64,000 nucleotides of DNA from NCBI RefSeq assembly GCF_037975245.1, contig NC_092580.1, forward strand, positions 18,772,501 through 18,836,500. The letters are read 5' to 3'. This DNA is from Apostichopus japonicus. Taxonomy: Eukaryota > Echinodermata > Holothuroidea > Aspidochirotida > Stichopodidae. Below are positions 1 through 15,534 of the stretch, in pieces; the first letter of the stretch is position 1; every line of letters begins with the position of its first letter. The position numbers were made by a program, and so were the translations under genes. Below the pieces are notes generated by a model. It was not told where the DNA came from. It searched no databases and was given only the letters and a program-made list of their open reading frames with translations.

Positions 1-4913
<4,913 letters not shown>

Positions 4914-4924
4914 ATGGTTATGAA

Positions 4925-5056
4925 TGCAATAGTGCAAATATTTCATAAGTTGAAAGATGTAATTTGTTCCATTCAACGAGGCGAAGCCGAGTTGAATGGC
5001 CGAGTTGAATGGAACAAATTACATCTTTCAACGAATGAAATATTTGCACTATTGCA
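4925..5056. repeat. Near-perfect hairpin with 53-bp arms
   Basis: Bases 4925-4977 are the reverse complement of 5004-5056 with only two mismatches. The 26-bp loop contains 'GAGGCGAAGCCGAGTTGAAT', whose tail repeats the start of the right arm. A perfect 13-bp inverted pair follows at 5083-5095 and 5296-5308 ('TTATACAACACCT' and its complement). The whole 4925-5308 interval may therefore be one non-autonomous foldback transposon. The open frame at 4914-5111 is produced by the palindrome and is not a gene. Confidence 0.85.
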
Positions 5057-5308
5057 CGAATGGAAACAATTCATTATTTGTTTTATACAACACCTTCAAA
5101 TTTGGATATAATTGGATGTAAAATGCACTCATGCAACAGATTGTTTTGAACAGACAGGTTTCTCTACTCTCTTACCATTGAAAAAAGTGCTATCAAAAAA
5201 GTATAACACATGGTTCTATTTCAGAGAGTGCAATAGAGCGGATTTTGCACGCAATCGACGAGTATATTGACCAATCAAATGGCCGGAATATAATTAGGTG
5301 TTGTATAA

Positions 5309-6635
5309 TATTTGATAACGTTACAAGGAAGTAATGGGTAAATTTCATCTGACGCAATGAATACACTACTTGTGAAATCATGGGGGACATTAAACACACT
5401 TGATTACCTGTGAGCACGATCAGTGGAACTAAAATATCTTCATTTCCATTTCCCTAATCTTATTGGAACTTTTGTCCGTCCTTTCACTTTAAAGGAACAC
5501 ATCGTTGATTTTACGAATAACAAAGAGATATATCGTTGATGCAACATTTTTTGTTGAATATCCAACCAAAAAAAGTTGAGTAAAACTTACTGGTGATGAC
5601 GGTAAGAAGAAATCAACATATAGTTATGCAATTAATTTAAACAACTTATAGGAAATGGACCCATGAAGGAAAGGCATACCTTACATGAAATATATTTGGT
5701 CGCCCTCAATTGAGCTTCTTTGAAAGGGAATAAAGACTCGCGCACAAAGAAACGTCTGATGCCGGTAATCTGACCTAGTTTCGAATGAGGTGTAACAGAA
5801 GTGTTAGACACCACCATCGATCCCAGAAAATACACACACAGCTTGCTACCGTAGGTAATTAGAAACTAGTGTACAGTCAATACATGCAGCTACGGTCAAT
5901 ACCCACAACATAGTGTACAAAGAAGCGATGGACATCTGAGGGCCAGATAAAAGATAGCAAGGTATCACGTTTCATTACTGTCTGCATTTTGTAGCGACAA
6001 GAAAAAAAACTTCACTTGCAAGCAACGGAAAGTTAACTTTTTCAGAAGGCGGTTTGGGACGAGTCTTCAATGCCTTTAAGGATCATGCACAAGACAGTGC
6101 TTAAGTTATAAATCTTATTACCTTCCCACTACACGCACAAACACACACAAACATACACACAGAAAAATTAATAAATAAATTTAAATTGTATCTTTGTCAA
6201 CGTCTTGATTGAGATGCAATCATTTAGAATAAGGCTCTGATATCAAACGAGTATGTTAACAATTGTATCAGCAGAAAGAAAAAAATGAATTGACATAAAA
6301 TGTTAGTTTATTTATCAGACTTGATGTATTGAGCAGTCATTGTACAATCGAAATAACATATATGTGTATGCATACATGAAAACACAATCAAGGTAAGTGA
6401 CCTCATAAGCAAAAATGGAACCTCAAAGCTACGATAGAACATCTAGTCCTTAATCGAGATCGTCAAAGCAAAATGGAGAAGCCTTTTTCCTTTTTTTTCA
6501 CCTTGAATCTATACAGATCATTTACTTATAGAATAATATCTTAATTTCTCCCTTCGTCTGGATATAGGCGAAAATGTTTGTTGCGTTTTTGTTAATCCCG
6601 TCTTTGGTTAGGAGTCACGTGTAAGCTTTGTGTAC
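5309..6635. other. Non-coding stretch
   Basis: No gene is supported. A minus-strand frame near 5690-5780 has acceptable acceptor and donor dinucleotides, but no partner exon and no recognisable motif, so it is not called. Confidence 0.5.
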
Positions 6636-6641
6636 TTTATT
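6636..6641 (-). terminator. Possible poly(A) signal of the minus-strand coiled-coil gene
   Basis: AATAAA on the minus strand, about 370 bases past the stop codon at 7013-7015. It is the first canonical hexamer I noticed downstream. Only the hexamer supports it. Confidence 0.3.
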
Positions 6642-7012
6642 CCATTTAATTTTCAACTGATGATTCTCTTCTGCGCGCACAATAAAAATCAATATAGACC
6701 ACTGCTCTTTTTCTTCACACCGCTGTTAATATTCATAAAACTGTCTGCTTTGTGCATTGCAAACATCGTTTCTCATTAATCCTGTGGGAACTCTTGTTCT
6801 ACATACACAAATATTTTTATCTTTTTACTATTTCTGTCTTCCACAACCCTACTTATGCTCTTGGGTGTTAGATATGCATTGGACATAATATAAACTATGT
6901 AAAAGATATAATGTTCATTATGTAAAGAATCGTATATCAGTAAGGAAAAAAACCTCATCGTTTAGAAAAAAGGTAAGAGATGTTACGGATGCCTTTAAAA
7001 GTCGTGATTTTG

Positions 7013-7166
7013 TTAATGTTTTAATCTGCTGACTTGTGAGTGTAACGCTTCGTTTTCTGCGACGAGATCCTTCAATCTATCTTCTCTCTCTTCTTCAACT
7101 TCTCTATCAATCTCTAATTCTCGCTCCTGTCTCTGGATGGTCGTTTGTAACCGATGAATCTGCTCT
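7013..7166 (-). CDS. Exon 2 (last) of left coiled-coil gene
   Basis: The acceptor is a ttcag after a T-rich tract. The first base completes a codon split in phase 2. Fifty-one aligned residues follow (RELEIDREVEEEREDRL region), ending in TAA at 7013-7015. The exon aligns without gaps to exon 2 of the paralog at 12,366. The in-frame extension upstream to 7261 runs through intron sequence. Confidence 0.75.
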
Positions 7167-9268
7167 CTGAAATCAGAATTTTTAGAAAAGGCACATTTTG
7201 CTGTTTCATTTATTTTACGTTTTCGTTTCGTTTCAGTATTGCCAATTCCATCGCAATACAACAGTAACTGTTGATTTTGTTTTCACTTGAAGAAGTCAAC
7301 AACGACTCTGCTGTTACTAGTCTATTCAACAGGTTAAAGTTATGTTCGTCACGACATTCCCCCTACCCCCTACCCCCCCCCACCCCCTTCAACAGAGGAG
7401 ATTGTGTCCCCTTCACACTTTGAACTTATTAACCTATGTAGCTCATGAGTAGAAGGAACATCCTCCTATCAGGCAGAGTAGCGTCACTTGCCCTCATGTC
7501 ATAACTGCCATGTTCTTAAACTATCACAACTTGCAATGCATCATGGGTTATAATATAGTAGTGCGCCTTTATACCTTATCGCAACGAACAATATTTTTGG
7601 TATCAATCAATTAAACATCACACGGATTATTTCCAATCATCCCCTATTGGTCATTTAAGTCTAGTCCACACGTCCATCTTCAGCATGCTACTTAGGACAC
7701 TGAAGCAGAGAATCAGTTCACATTGCCTCAACCTCTCATCGTCTCCCGCCCTCCCCCCCCCCCCCTCCATCTCATCCACTTTAAATATTTGGAATCATGT
7801 GAGCAACAACACTTTAGAGCATGCCAACTTAATATGTTCAGCAAGTTAAACATCTACATGTTAATTCCCGACGGTCATTAAGCGGGTCGACCGAAAAAAG
7901 TTGGGTCGATTTATACGGCTTCCAGAACCAGCATACCCTCAATAGATCCTCTGTAACTACCCTCAACCCCCATCCTCCTAATCATTACCCCACACCTCCA
8001 TACCCCTCCAACTACAAGACATCTGCGTTTGTTAGGGAGGGGCGGTTAATTGAGCATGAAAGTTAGGCAAGTCATAATTTTTAAATTGATGCTATTTTTC
8101 AAATTGATGCATAGCGCCATCAATTTCTGCTTTATTTTGCGTGAGGATCAGTAGGACACGGATTATTAACCAGTGCTTAATATATCATACATCAGAGAAA
8201 AAGTTGTTACAGAAATATGTTTATAAATAGATTTACTAAAAATGTATTAAAAATGTTTTGGATATTTTATATCAGTCATTATCATTTCAACTTTTGGATG
8301 GTAATAACCATCACCCTGATGTCATTTACTCTGGTCAATATTGCAATTTTGGCTCATTTCATTTCATGTTCTTCACAATTTCAAACACAATATTACAATT
8401 TAAAACCGCCTGCGTGACTTACAGTTTGGTATATTCTTAGACAGTGGCTGGTGATGGCGTCACACTGAATATAGATATGTATACTACTTTGGTGAATTCA
8501 GTATTTACTTCACAATTAGAAAAATACCCCCTCCCAATCGACGATGTCACAAATTACAGACATGGAGAAAAATTCCTCTGCAGTTTCTTCAGTAAGGTTC
8601 CTATTGGTGCCTGATAGCCTAGCCTAACGAGAAAAAAGGGATAGCCTAGCCTAAAGAGTGAGAAGGCCTTACACCAATCTTCTATAGTGGCAGAAAGTCA
8701 TTGATACCTCTATAACAAGACTGTACATCCTAGAACTATACACTTACATATAACTTTCGTTTTCTTTCTGCAGGTCGTCAATCTCTCTTTCGTATCCATC
8801 CAGTGTCTCTTGCAAACTCTCAATTTTCTCATTTCTGTCGCTCAATTTTTCTTGAAGTGATTCTAGTTTCTTCTCTTCTAGATATGTCTCTTGTTTCTTT
8901 ATTGATTTTTCTAAAGCCTTCCCTTGATTTCTACCTCTTCTGGTTTCCTCATTTCTCCTGTTAACATCGTCTTCTGTGTCACTATCTGTCTCCTCGTTGA
9001 TCTTTGCCCTTTCCTCTTCTAATTCTCTTACCCTTCCTTCGGCCTTACTGAGGTCTTTCTTCAACCAATCAATGAGCGCCCTCATTTCTTCGTGTACTCG
9101 CTGTTTCTGAGCTAGTTCGATGTTCTGTCTTTTGATGAACTCTTCCAGAAGTCTACAGTGTTTGCTGGCTGGTGTCTGCACGCCATGATTTTCTCTTCTA
9201 CAGTTAGATGAGGTTGGTGCGTTATTTTTGTACATTCCGAGTGGAATATGTCTTATTATTCCGGCCAT
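7013..9268 (-). CDS. Acidic coiled-coil protein, left member of a head-to-head paralog pair (2 exons)
   Basis: The gene is join(8748..9268, 7013..7166) on the minus strand and encodes 224 aa. The ATG at 9268 follows a start-proximal motif shared with the paralog. Exon 1 ends in phase 2 (AT before gtaagt), and exon 2 begins after a ttcag acceptor. The protein has a basic N-terminus (1-37) and a first coil containing 'EEMRALIDWLKKD' at residues 60-72. A short Asp/Glu/Thr-rich linker lies at 92-105. A second long coil carries a leucine-rich heptad pattern to the stop. There is no signal peptide or membrane segment. The right-hand gene matches it along its whole length, with the same motif, the same acidic linker and the same intron position and phase. 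That conservation is the best evidence that it is real. Function is unknown; homo- or heterodimerisation with the paralog is inferred from the coil. Confidence 0.75.
7167..8747 (-). other. Intron of left coiled-coil gene
   Basis: The intron runs from gtaagt to ttcag on the minus strand, about 1.58 kb. It contains two C-rich runs on the plus strand (about 7360-7392 and 7750-7766), which are G-rich in the transcript and could form quadruplexes. Unlike the paralog's intron, it has no minisatellite. Confidence 0.7.
8748..9268 (-). CDS. Exon 1 of left coiled-coil gene
   Basis: An ATG-initiated exon of 173 codons plus two bases, ending at a strong gtaagt donor at 8742-8747. It carries the N-terminal basic segment, the DWLKKD coil motif and the acidic linker. 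Confidence 0.78.
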
Positions 9269-10317
9269 TAATCTCTGTTAGCTCACGATCGCTCGATGTA
9301 ACTACACTATCTGCGATATAGTATCATCGACACCAAACGTATTTGTATGCATGTTTTCTTTGAATTATTTACACTGAACGCGCCTCTAAATTTGACGCAT
9401 TTAGTCGAAGGCTATGGCCGCGCGTAAGTAATAAACGTTGCCTGCAGCACAGAACGTTGCGCAAAGAGAAATGTTACAGCGCACAAGGCGCTAATTACCC
9501 AGTGATATGTTGAAGCGCCGAAGATACTTAACTTTTTAAATTGGGATATTTCTGAATGATTTTCCATACATTCTTTCTTACATACCGTCCTAGGATATCT
9601 CGTTAGAAACATTAGTTCCCTGCCATTTAATCCAAATTAAATGTAAATCGTGTCTAGGCCTGTTATTCCTTATATGTATATGTACTAATCAACCGAAGAT
9701 ATGCACGTAAACGCGCAATTTGGCTTCATCATTGCGTTTTATACGAACGCGTATCAAGAAATCATATGGACCTATTCACGTTTGTGTGTGTAAGAGGTTT
9801 TGGAGCCATCAATCTGCAACATTTGGTTGCGCATCCCAAATGAGCTGCAATGAAATGCATGATTGCGTCTCGCGTGTAAGATGCACGACATTCTGAACAG
9901 CGTTCTTCAATACCTTAGTGACCAAGTAGATGCAAATCTCTTACATTCATTTAGTATCCCCGTGGTTGGTGTGTAGCATACAGAATGTCGCAGTATGGCG
10001 AGACTATAACTTAGAGGGGACTGGTTTTTTTTAGTCCTCTGAAGTACAAAACATACACAAGTAGCTGCTAGCCAGTCCGCTCTATATAGCGCACTAAATA
10101 CAAAGAATTTCCTTGAAATGCGCATTCGCTAAGTTAGTGACAGAAAGCTGACTGTGCAATGACGGAAACTGCGCACGGGACGCGCTTGTATATACTGCGT
10201 TGAACCTTGGGTGACCTATATGACGTCATAAAGGGACTGGGATGATATATCAACAATATATATATTATACAGTTAAATGCTGTCTTTATTCTCTTAACGA
10301 ACGATCGTCAAGTCAAC
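9269..10317. promoter_or_regulatory. Shared bidirectional promoter region of the coiled-coil pair
   Basis: This 1049-bp spacer separates two divergent ATGs. Close to each ATG is a matching motif, CGA(A/G)CGATCGT(C/G)A, oriented with its gene: 10,298-10,310 on plus and 9283-9295 on minus. The core CGATCG is palindromic. On the plus side there is also a TATA-rich run at about 10,255-10,270 and a perfect CRE at 10,221-10,228. Whether transcription is truly co-regulated is inference from the arrangement. Confidence 0.55.
10221..10228 (+). promoter_or_regulatory. Perfect CRE (TGACGTCA)
   Basis: This is the consensus palindromic site for CREB/ATF bZIP factors. It lies 90 bp upstream of the plus-strand ATG and about 30 bp upstream of a TATA-like run, a typical spacing for a functional CRE. 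The minisatellite in this gene's intron repeats the CGTCA half-site many times. Confidence 0.55.
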
Positions 10318-10781
10318 ATGTCTTACTATAAAAGGATTGTACGTCGCAGTTTATCGGCGAATAATAACTGTACCTCTCGTCAAAATGTGCCGAATCACCC
10401 TCGAGGTATCACCATTCATGAATGTGAGCATTGCAATCGTCTAGAAGAAAAGTTACATCACAATTCGAAGATGTTATCCGAAAAAGACGATATACTAGAG
10501 GAAATGAAAAATCTGCTGGATTGGTTGAAGCGAGATGTAAAGAAAGCTAATAAACGGATTGACAACTTGGAACGAGGAACGGAAACAGATGAAGGAGATG
10601 AATGTAATAGTCAAGGAGAACCAGAGGAACAAGAAAGTGACGATTGTATAGACGATAATATATTAGAAGAGACCATACAGGCACTAGAAGAGAGAGAACA
10701 ATGCATGACTGACCTAGAAACACGATTGGACACAAATGAACACGTGATTGAGAAGCTCCAGAGGCAAAATCAGAGTTTGTA
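10318..10781 (+). CDS. Exon 1 of right coiled-coil gene
   Basis: It has 154 codons plus two bases. The frame meets a TAG exactly across the donor (TA|gtaagt), so an unspliced reading would stop here. Homology with the left gene shows the frame continues in exon 2. Confidence 0.78.
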
Positions 10782-12558
10782 GTAAGTACATGTTTAGTTT
10801 AGCCTTTGGCTGAGATCATGTGTATTACACATGTTCAGATACACAGCATGTAAGGGACTCGTGTTATCTCACTTGATGTAGCACCGTCGTGATTATCTTT
10901 ATAAACTCGATGTAAGATCTGGGGTTGAGAGTGACACAAGTTGTTAGGTTTCCATGCCCAAGCTCCTCAGTTTGTCTCCCGCATTTCCTACAATAATACT
11001 GTGCTATGAAACAGTGTAATACGAACCGGTTGCGACAGTATAGGACAATATATAGTATATAACAGTGTACACACGAAGTTATCAACGGATTTAATCCAAA
11101 TCTTAAATTTTAAATATGTGTATTTCAAAAGTGCGTCTTTTCTAATTTATCCATCCGCCCCTCCCATCCCCAACATCCTTCCATGTTTCCCTGACTACCT
11201 ACTCCTTGTTCCATGAACCGATAAAAACCACGAAGATTTATAACGAAGTGACAAGCTAAAAGCCATGTATGGTATTGTATAGTTTTATTTTGATGTGGCT
11301 GTTAGGTAAAGGTAACAGCAAAGACATATGTGGGGAGTGAGGGGAAGAAGTTGGGTTTATAAACACTCATGATTCTTTGCGCATGACAAAGAAAACATAT
11401 GTATAATATATACCAATTGTGGCTGATATAGCATTCAAACAGGTTTTGCTACATGAGTCCGATAGACCATTTTTAGGCTACACATATAGGGAAGTCAGTC
11501 CACTTGGCAAGTTGGGCTATATAGTGTTAGTCGGGCTCATCATGAGAATCTCTTTGATATCCTACGTCATCATGAGAATCTGTTTGATATCCTACGTCAT
11601 CATGAGAATCTCTTTGATAACCTACGTCATCTTGAGAATCTCTTTGATATCCTACGTCATTATGAGAATCTCTTTGATAACCTACGTCATCATGAGAACC
11701 TCTTTGATAACCTACGACATCATGAGAACCTCTTTGATAACCTACGTCATCTTGAGAATCTCTTTGATATCCTACGTCATTATGAGAATCTCTTTGATAA
11801 CGTACGTCATCATGAGAATCTCTTTGATAACCTACGTCATCATGAGAATCTCTTTGATATCCTACGTCATCATGAGAATCTGTTTGATATCCTACGTCAT
11901 CATGAGAATCTCTTTATAACCTACGTCATCATGAGAAAGAATGTCTTCAATAACCTACGTCATCATGAGAATCTGTTTGATATCCTACGTCATCATGAGA
12001 ATCTCTTTGATAACGTACGTCATCATGAGAATCTCTTTGATATCCTACGTCATCATGAGATGTGTTTGATATCCTACGTCATCATATGAATCTGTTTGAT
12101 ATCCTACGTCATCATGAGAATCTCTTTGATATCCTACGTCATCATGAGAATCAGTTTGATAACCTACGTCATCACAAATGTACTTGAACCACCGATGCAT
12201 ATATGTTATACATGGGTCGTTTTGTTGTTTCTGGTAAATGAAATATGCGCATGCGTATTGATTATGTCTAGTAATATGTGAGATCAGTGTTAAAACAATT
12301 CCCCGATGATTACTCACCCTTTGTTCTTTATATTTCCCCTCTATTTGCCATTCTCTTCGATAAAGTGAGAAAGCCTGGGAACTTCAATTGATCGACAGAG
12401 AGAACCAGAAAGAATTGAAGATTAACAAAGAGATTGAAAAGGAAAGCGAAGACAAGGTTCAAAGACTCGCAATCGAGAACGAAAATCTAAAATATAGAGC
12501 AGTTCGCCTCGATAAACAGAATGCCGTCGTGCACGCAGAGGAAGGAGAACTGCAATAG
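10318..12558 (+). CDS. Acidic coiled-coil protein, right member of a head-to-head paralog pair (2 exons)
   Basis: The gene is join(10318..10781, 12366..12558) and encodes 218 aa. Exon 1 ends in phase 2 (TA before gtaagt). Exon 2 starts after ataaag, giving TAT at the junction. Residues 1-35 are basic and Ser/Asn-rich. 'ECEHCNRLEEK' near 35-45 matches 'KHCRLLEEF' of the left gene, and 'EEMKNLLDWLKRD' at 61-73 matches its core motif. A strongly acidic linker covers about 86-113, and a second coil runs to the end. Exon 2 aligns to the paralog's exon 2 without gaps, apart from a 13-residue C-terminal extension here. No membrane segment or known catalytic motif is present. I do not recognise the family; a structural or adaptor role through coiled-coil pairing is inference. 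Confidence 0.77.
10782..12365 (+). other. Intron of right coiled-coil gene
   Basis: About 1.58 kb, almost exactly the length of the paralog's intron, but roughly 40 percent of it is a 30-bp minisatellite (11,536-12,173). The flanking parts show nothing else. Confidence 0.7.
11536..12173 (+). repeat. 30-bp minisatellite A, about 21 copies
   Basis: The unit reads roughly gataacctacgtcatcatg followed by agaatctcttt. Two main variants differ at aacc/atcc and catcatg/catcttg. Twenty copies of TACGTCA were counted by eye. Because the unit is a multiple of three, long open frames with 10-residue periodicity run through it on both strands; they are artefacts. Confidence 0.97.
12366..12558 (+). CDS. 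Exon 2 (last) of right coiled-coil gene
   Basis: The acceptor is ataaag. The first T completes TAT, and 63 codons follow to TAG at 12,556-12,558. The sequence is Glu/Lys-rich, with leucines spaced as heptads (for example ENQKELKINKEIEKE). It is not visible as a standalone ATG frame; it was found by alignment to the left gene. Confidence 0.75.
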
Positions 12559-12616
12559 CCTATTATTTTCATTAAAAAAACAGTCAATCAATTTTCATAC
12601 TTTAATTAATTAACTA

Positions 12617-12622
12617 AATAAA
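12617..12622 (+). terminator. Poly(A) signal AATAAA
   Basis: A canonical hexamer 59 bases past the stop of the right coiled-coil gene, in AT-rich sequence. The position suits a short 3' UTR. Confidence 0.55.
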
Positions 12623-15429
12623 TAAGAAAGAATATGTAAAAACAATCATAAGCATGCTAATAAGATACGCACGCTATATATGTAAGATGGTAAAGGAGAG
12701 ATTCAAATTAATCAACAGCTAATAAATAAACAATGTACGACAACATGCGGAGAGTATAACCAGACGAAGGGCAAGAATGAATATGCGAAAATGCTCAAAG
12801 GGCGATTATTTCCATAAATTCTGGATTTCAGTTTTGGCTAGTTCCGAATTTCTCGGATCACCCAAGATGGTTAAATGTGAGAAATATGATACAGATGTAT
12901 ATTGCTCGGATCCAATGCCAACCGGTTTCTATGGTAATTCATGATATATAGATAATCGCTTCCCGACACAGTTGCAGTTGTACTTAACGTGTGATGATGT
13001 AAGACAAATGCCCGCACCTTTTAATACAGAGATTAAAGATAAAACAAAGTAATGTACTTTCTTGCCTTCTTGTTTGTTTTCAACAATTTCATTTGCAATG
13101 CACAACTCACATTCTCCAATAGCGCCCTTCTTTTATCCAAGCACAATATCAAATGGGTTCTAGTTTACTGCAAAAGGCTAAAGGACTTCGGAAGTTATTT
13201 CACACGGTATTTGATATAGTATAAGTTAACAGTGTTACCAAGTTAGGTGGTACTACGGCTACATAGAATTTTAGTGAGTTTCCGGTGTAGAGGTACCCTT
13301 ACCCCAGTACCTAATGTGAGTGTTACAGTCTGTTCTCTGGAAGCTGAGGTCCCGAGCATGCGCCCTTGTCAGTAGGCCAACACAGTTCCCAACATGTGAA
13401 CATTTTTAATATATATATATATTCATTTTTGAAAGCAACATGAAGTTGCTTACGCATTTGCACTGCATGTATAGGCCTATTATCGATGTAACAGTGCGTT
13501 GAGAAAGGTTTGGTTCTCTGAAGTCGATTCCCGCCAAGGGAATTGTGTAAAATATCACATCCAGTAGAACCACACAAACACTTGTAGAGACTTAACCACT
13601 TTGACATGTGTTAACAATACTGCAGATTTGAATGACAAGTCAACATATGTACTTGATGGAACCCATTGCCTCACCAACAAGCACAGTTTTGTTTATTCTT
13701 TTACTTTGATGCTTTCAATTGAGATTTAGAGAGAGATAGATACAGGAGTTCTCCATGCATCTTTCACTCACTGCGTCCACTCAAGATGGAAACCAATATT
13801 TAAGCCCTTTCTTTCAAAGATCGATTTGTAAGTGTAAGATGTTACTCACTGGACTCAAAAGGGGAATCAAATCGACAACGAGAGACCAATTTATGATTGA
13901 AAAGCCCCTTGTGTTAACTTGATGTTGTGTAGTTTAAAATCATTTATGATCGATCCAGTGTTGTAAAGACGCTAAATTTGTTATTAAACGTTTGTACTTT
14001 ATCACGTTAGATGTCCTTCGCATAACTCTGTGCCTGCCTCTCTCCCCTCACCTCAAACTGGTCTACTTTAGCATGTTAAATTCTGCCAGAATTTCTCAAT
14101 AATGATTTTATGGGGTATCTACTCTTCCAAAGTATTTCCAGACGCAGAGAAGTGTTGAATTGAATGATTAACTGTCTCAGGGCACTGTAAGTACTCGGAA
14201 TGAGGTATATTACAGAAAGTTTTCACCATTGCTGACCATTTCTATTGTCTATCTGGCATATTTGGCCCAAACAGAGTAACTCTATAATATGAGGGCAAGG
14301 ACTCAATGTACACTGAAGGCATGGTGGATGATAAGGTAAAAATGTATGTTTCTTTATCCACCGTTGTATTATGTTTCTTCAATTTAGCAAACTAAAGCCA
14401 TGCCAGATATCATGAATATCGCCGTATCTATATAGTTACATCGGGGGAAATGGGGCGAGGGGAAGCGGAACTAACCACAATCAAATCAACGTTTGTTGCA
14501 CTAACATAACTAAAACTTCAAAATAGCTATAGCATACAAACCAAAAATTGAATCAAGTACAAACATTATCAATTAACTGCATGCAGTACCAAAAACTGGT
14601 AATACGAAAGGCCCCCTATGGAGATATCAGCCCCCCGCCCGTCAACCCCCAACCCCCTTCTCCAAAATCGATTTGTTGTTGTCTCCCGTCCCGCATTTCC
14701 CTTCTTTCGATAATTACCCCATCTATTTAGATTCCTTGTTCTATATGTATTATAGACCCTGGAAGGAGGGGGGGGGGTTGTGGTGAGGGGTAATCACTGA
14801 TTCTGATATTGACTGTATGCTAATTGTTTATATCTTCGGTTTGTATTCCTAATTTAAATACAATAGAAAAAAAAGTTACAAGAAAGAAAACGTGGTTTTT
14901 ACATGGTCTTCGGTAGTTCGCAGGTGTCGGGTTGAATTTGACTGATAGTGATGTTGACAGAACTCTTAACCACATTCACGCCGAAACAAAAGATTAATAA
15001 TGAACTACTTCCGGATGATTTACGAAAAACCACTGGCCTTTTGACATATGGCATAATTTACTATTAGTTAGTAGCATACTGTGTATAAACCTTGCATCAC
15101 GTACACCCTTTTTCCCTTCTAGAGGTACCTATCCAAAATGAGAACCAAATGTATTTCACTGTTTTCATGTTTACCTTTCTTACCACTCGGCAAAAGTCTT
15201 ACCTACTTACTTCCTCCAAACGGATGGAAATAGCAAAAAGGGTTGGGAGGGGTGGGGTCTTGTAAGATAATTGTCCCGGGCCCGACTTGGCTCTTGTGAC
15301 ACCATGTTTGTAAACATACACTATATTTGTTAACTGTATTTAGTATCGGGAAGGGGGAGAAGATTATTAACAGCTCTCGTGTCATCATCTAGGCCAGTTT
15401 TTAGCTGATTTTATTTATAAATTACAAAG
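12623..15429. other. Non-coding stretch
   Basis: No exon is supported. A short TA run occurs at about 13,410-13,422 and a G run at about 14,769-14,777. If the 15,430 exon is real, an upstream exon encoding a membrane anchor or signal could lie here, but I could not identify one. Confidence 0.5.
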
Positions 15430-15534
15430 TTATGGTCAACATTGCTGTGGTGATTTCGGAGTTAAGCCAAATGATTGCACAACAAAGGATACAGTTGTTC
15501 ACATTGAGAACGAGCTTAACAGTACTACAGAGAG
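15430..15534 (+). CDS. Candidate exon: coiled-coil stalk
   Basis: It opens after acaaag and ends at gtaaga in phase 1. It encodes about 34 residues with hydrophobic heptad spacing (ISELSQMIAQQRIQLFTLRT region). Linked to the next exon only by phase and by the logic of a trimeric stalk before a TNF-like head. Confidence 0.25.

Noticed and set aside
5632-5835. Minus-strand exon-like frame (ITGIRRFFVRESLFPF)
   Set aside because: Has AG and GT borders but no partner exon, no domain and no homology with the adjacent coiled-coil genes.
11419-11919. 166-codon plus-strand frame with a 10-residue repeat (YVIMRISLIT type)
   Set aside because: It lies in an intron and is kept open only because the minisatellite unit is 30 bp. 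The same holds for the minus-strand frame at 12,045-12,317.
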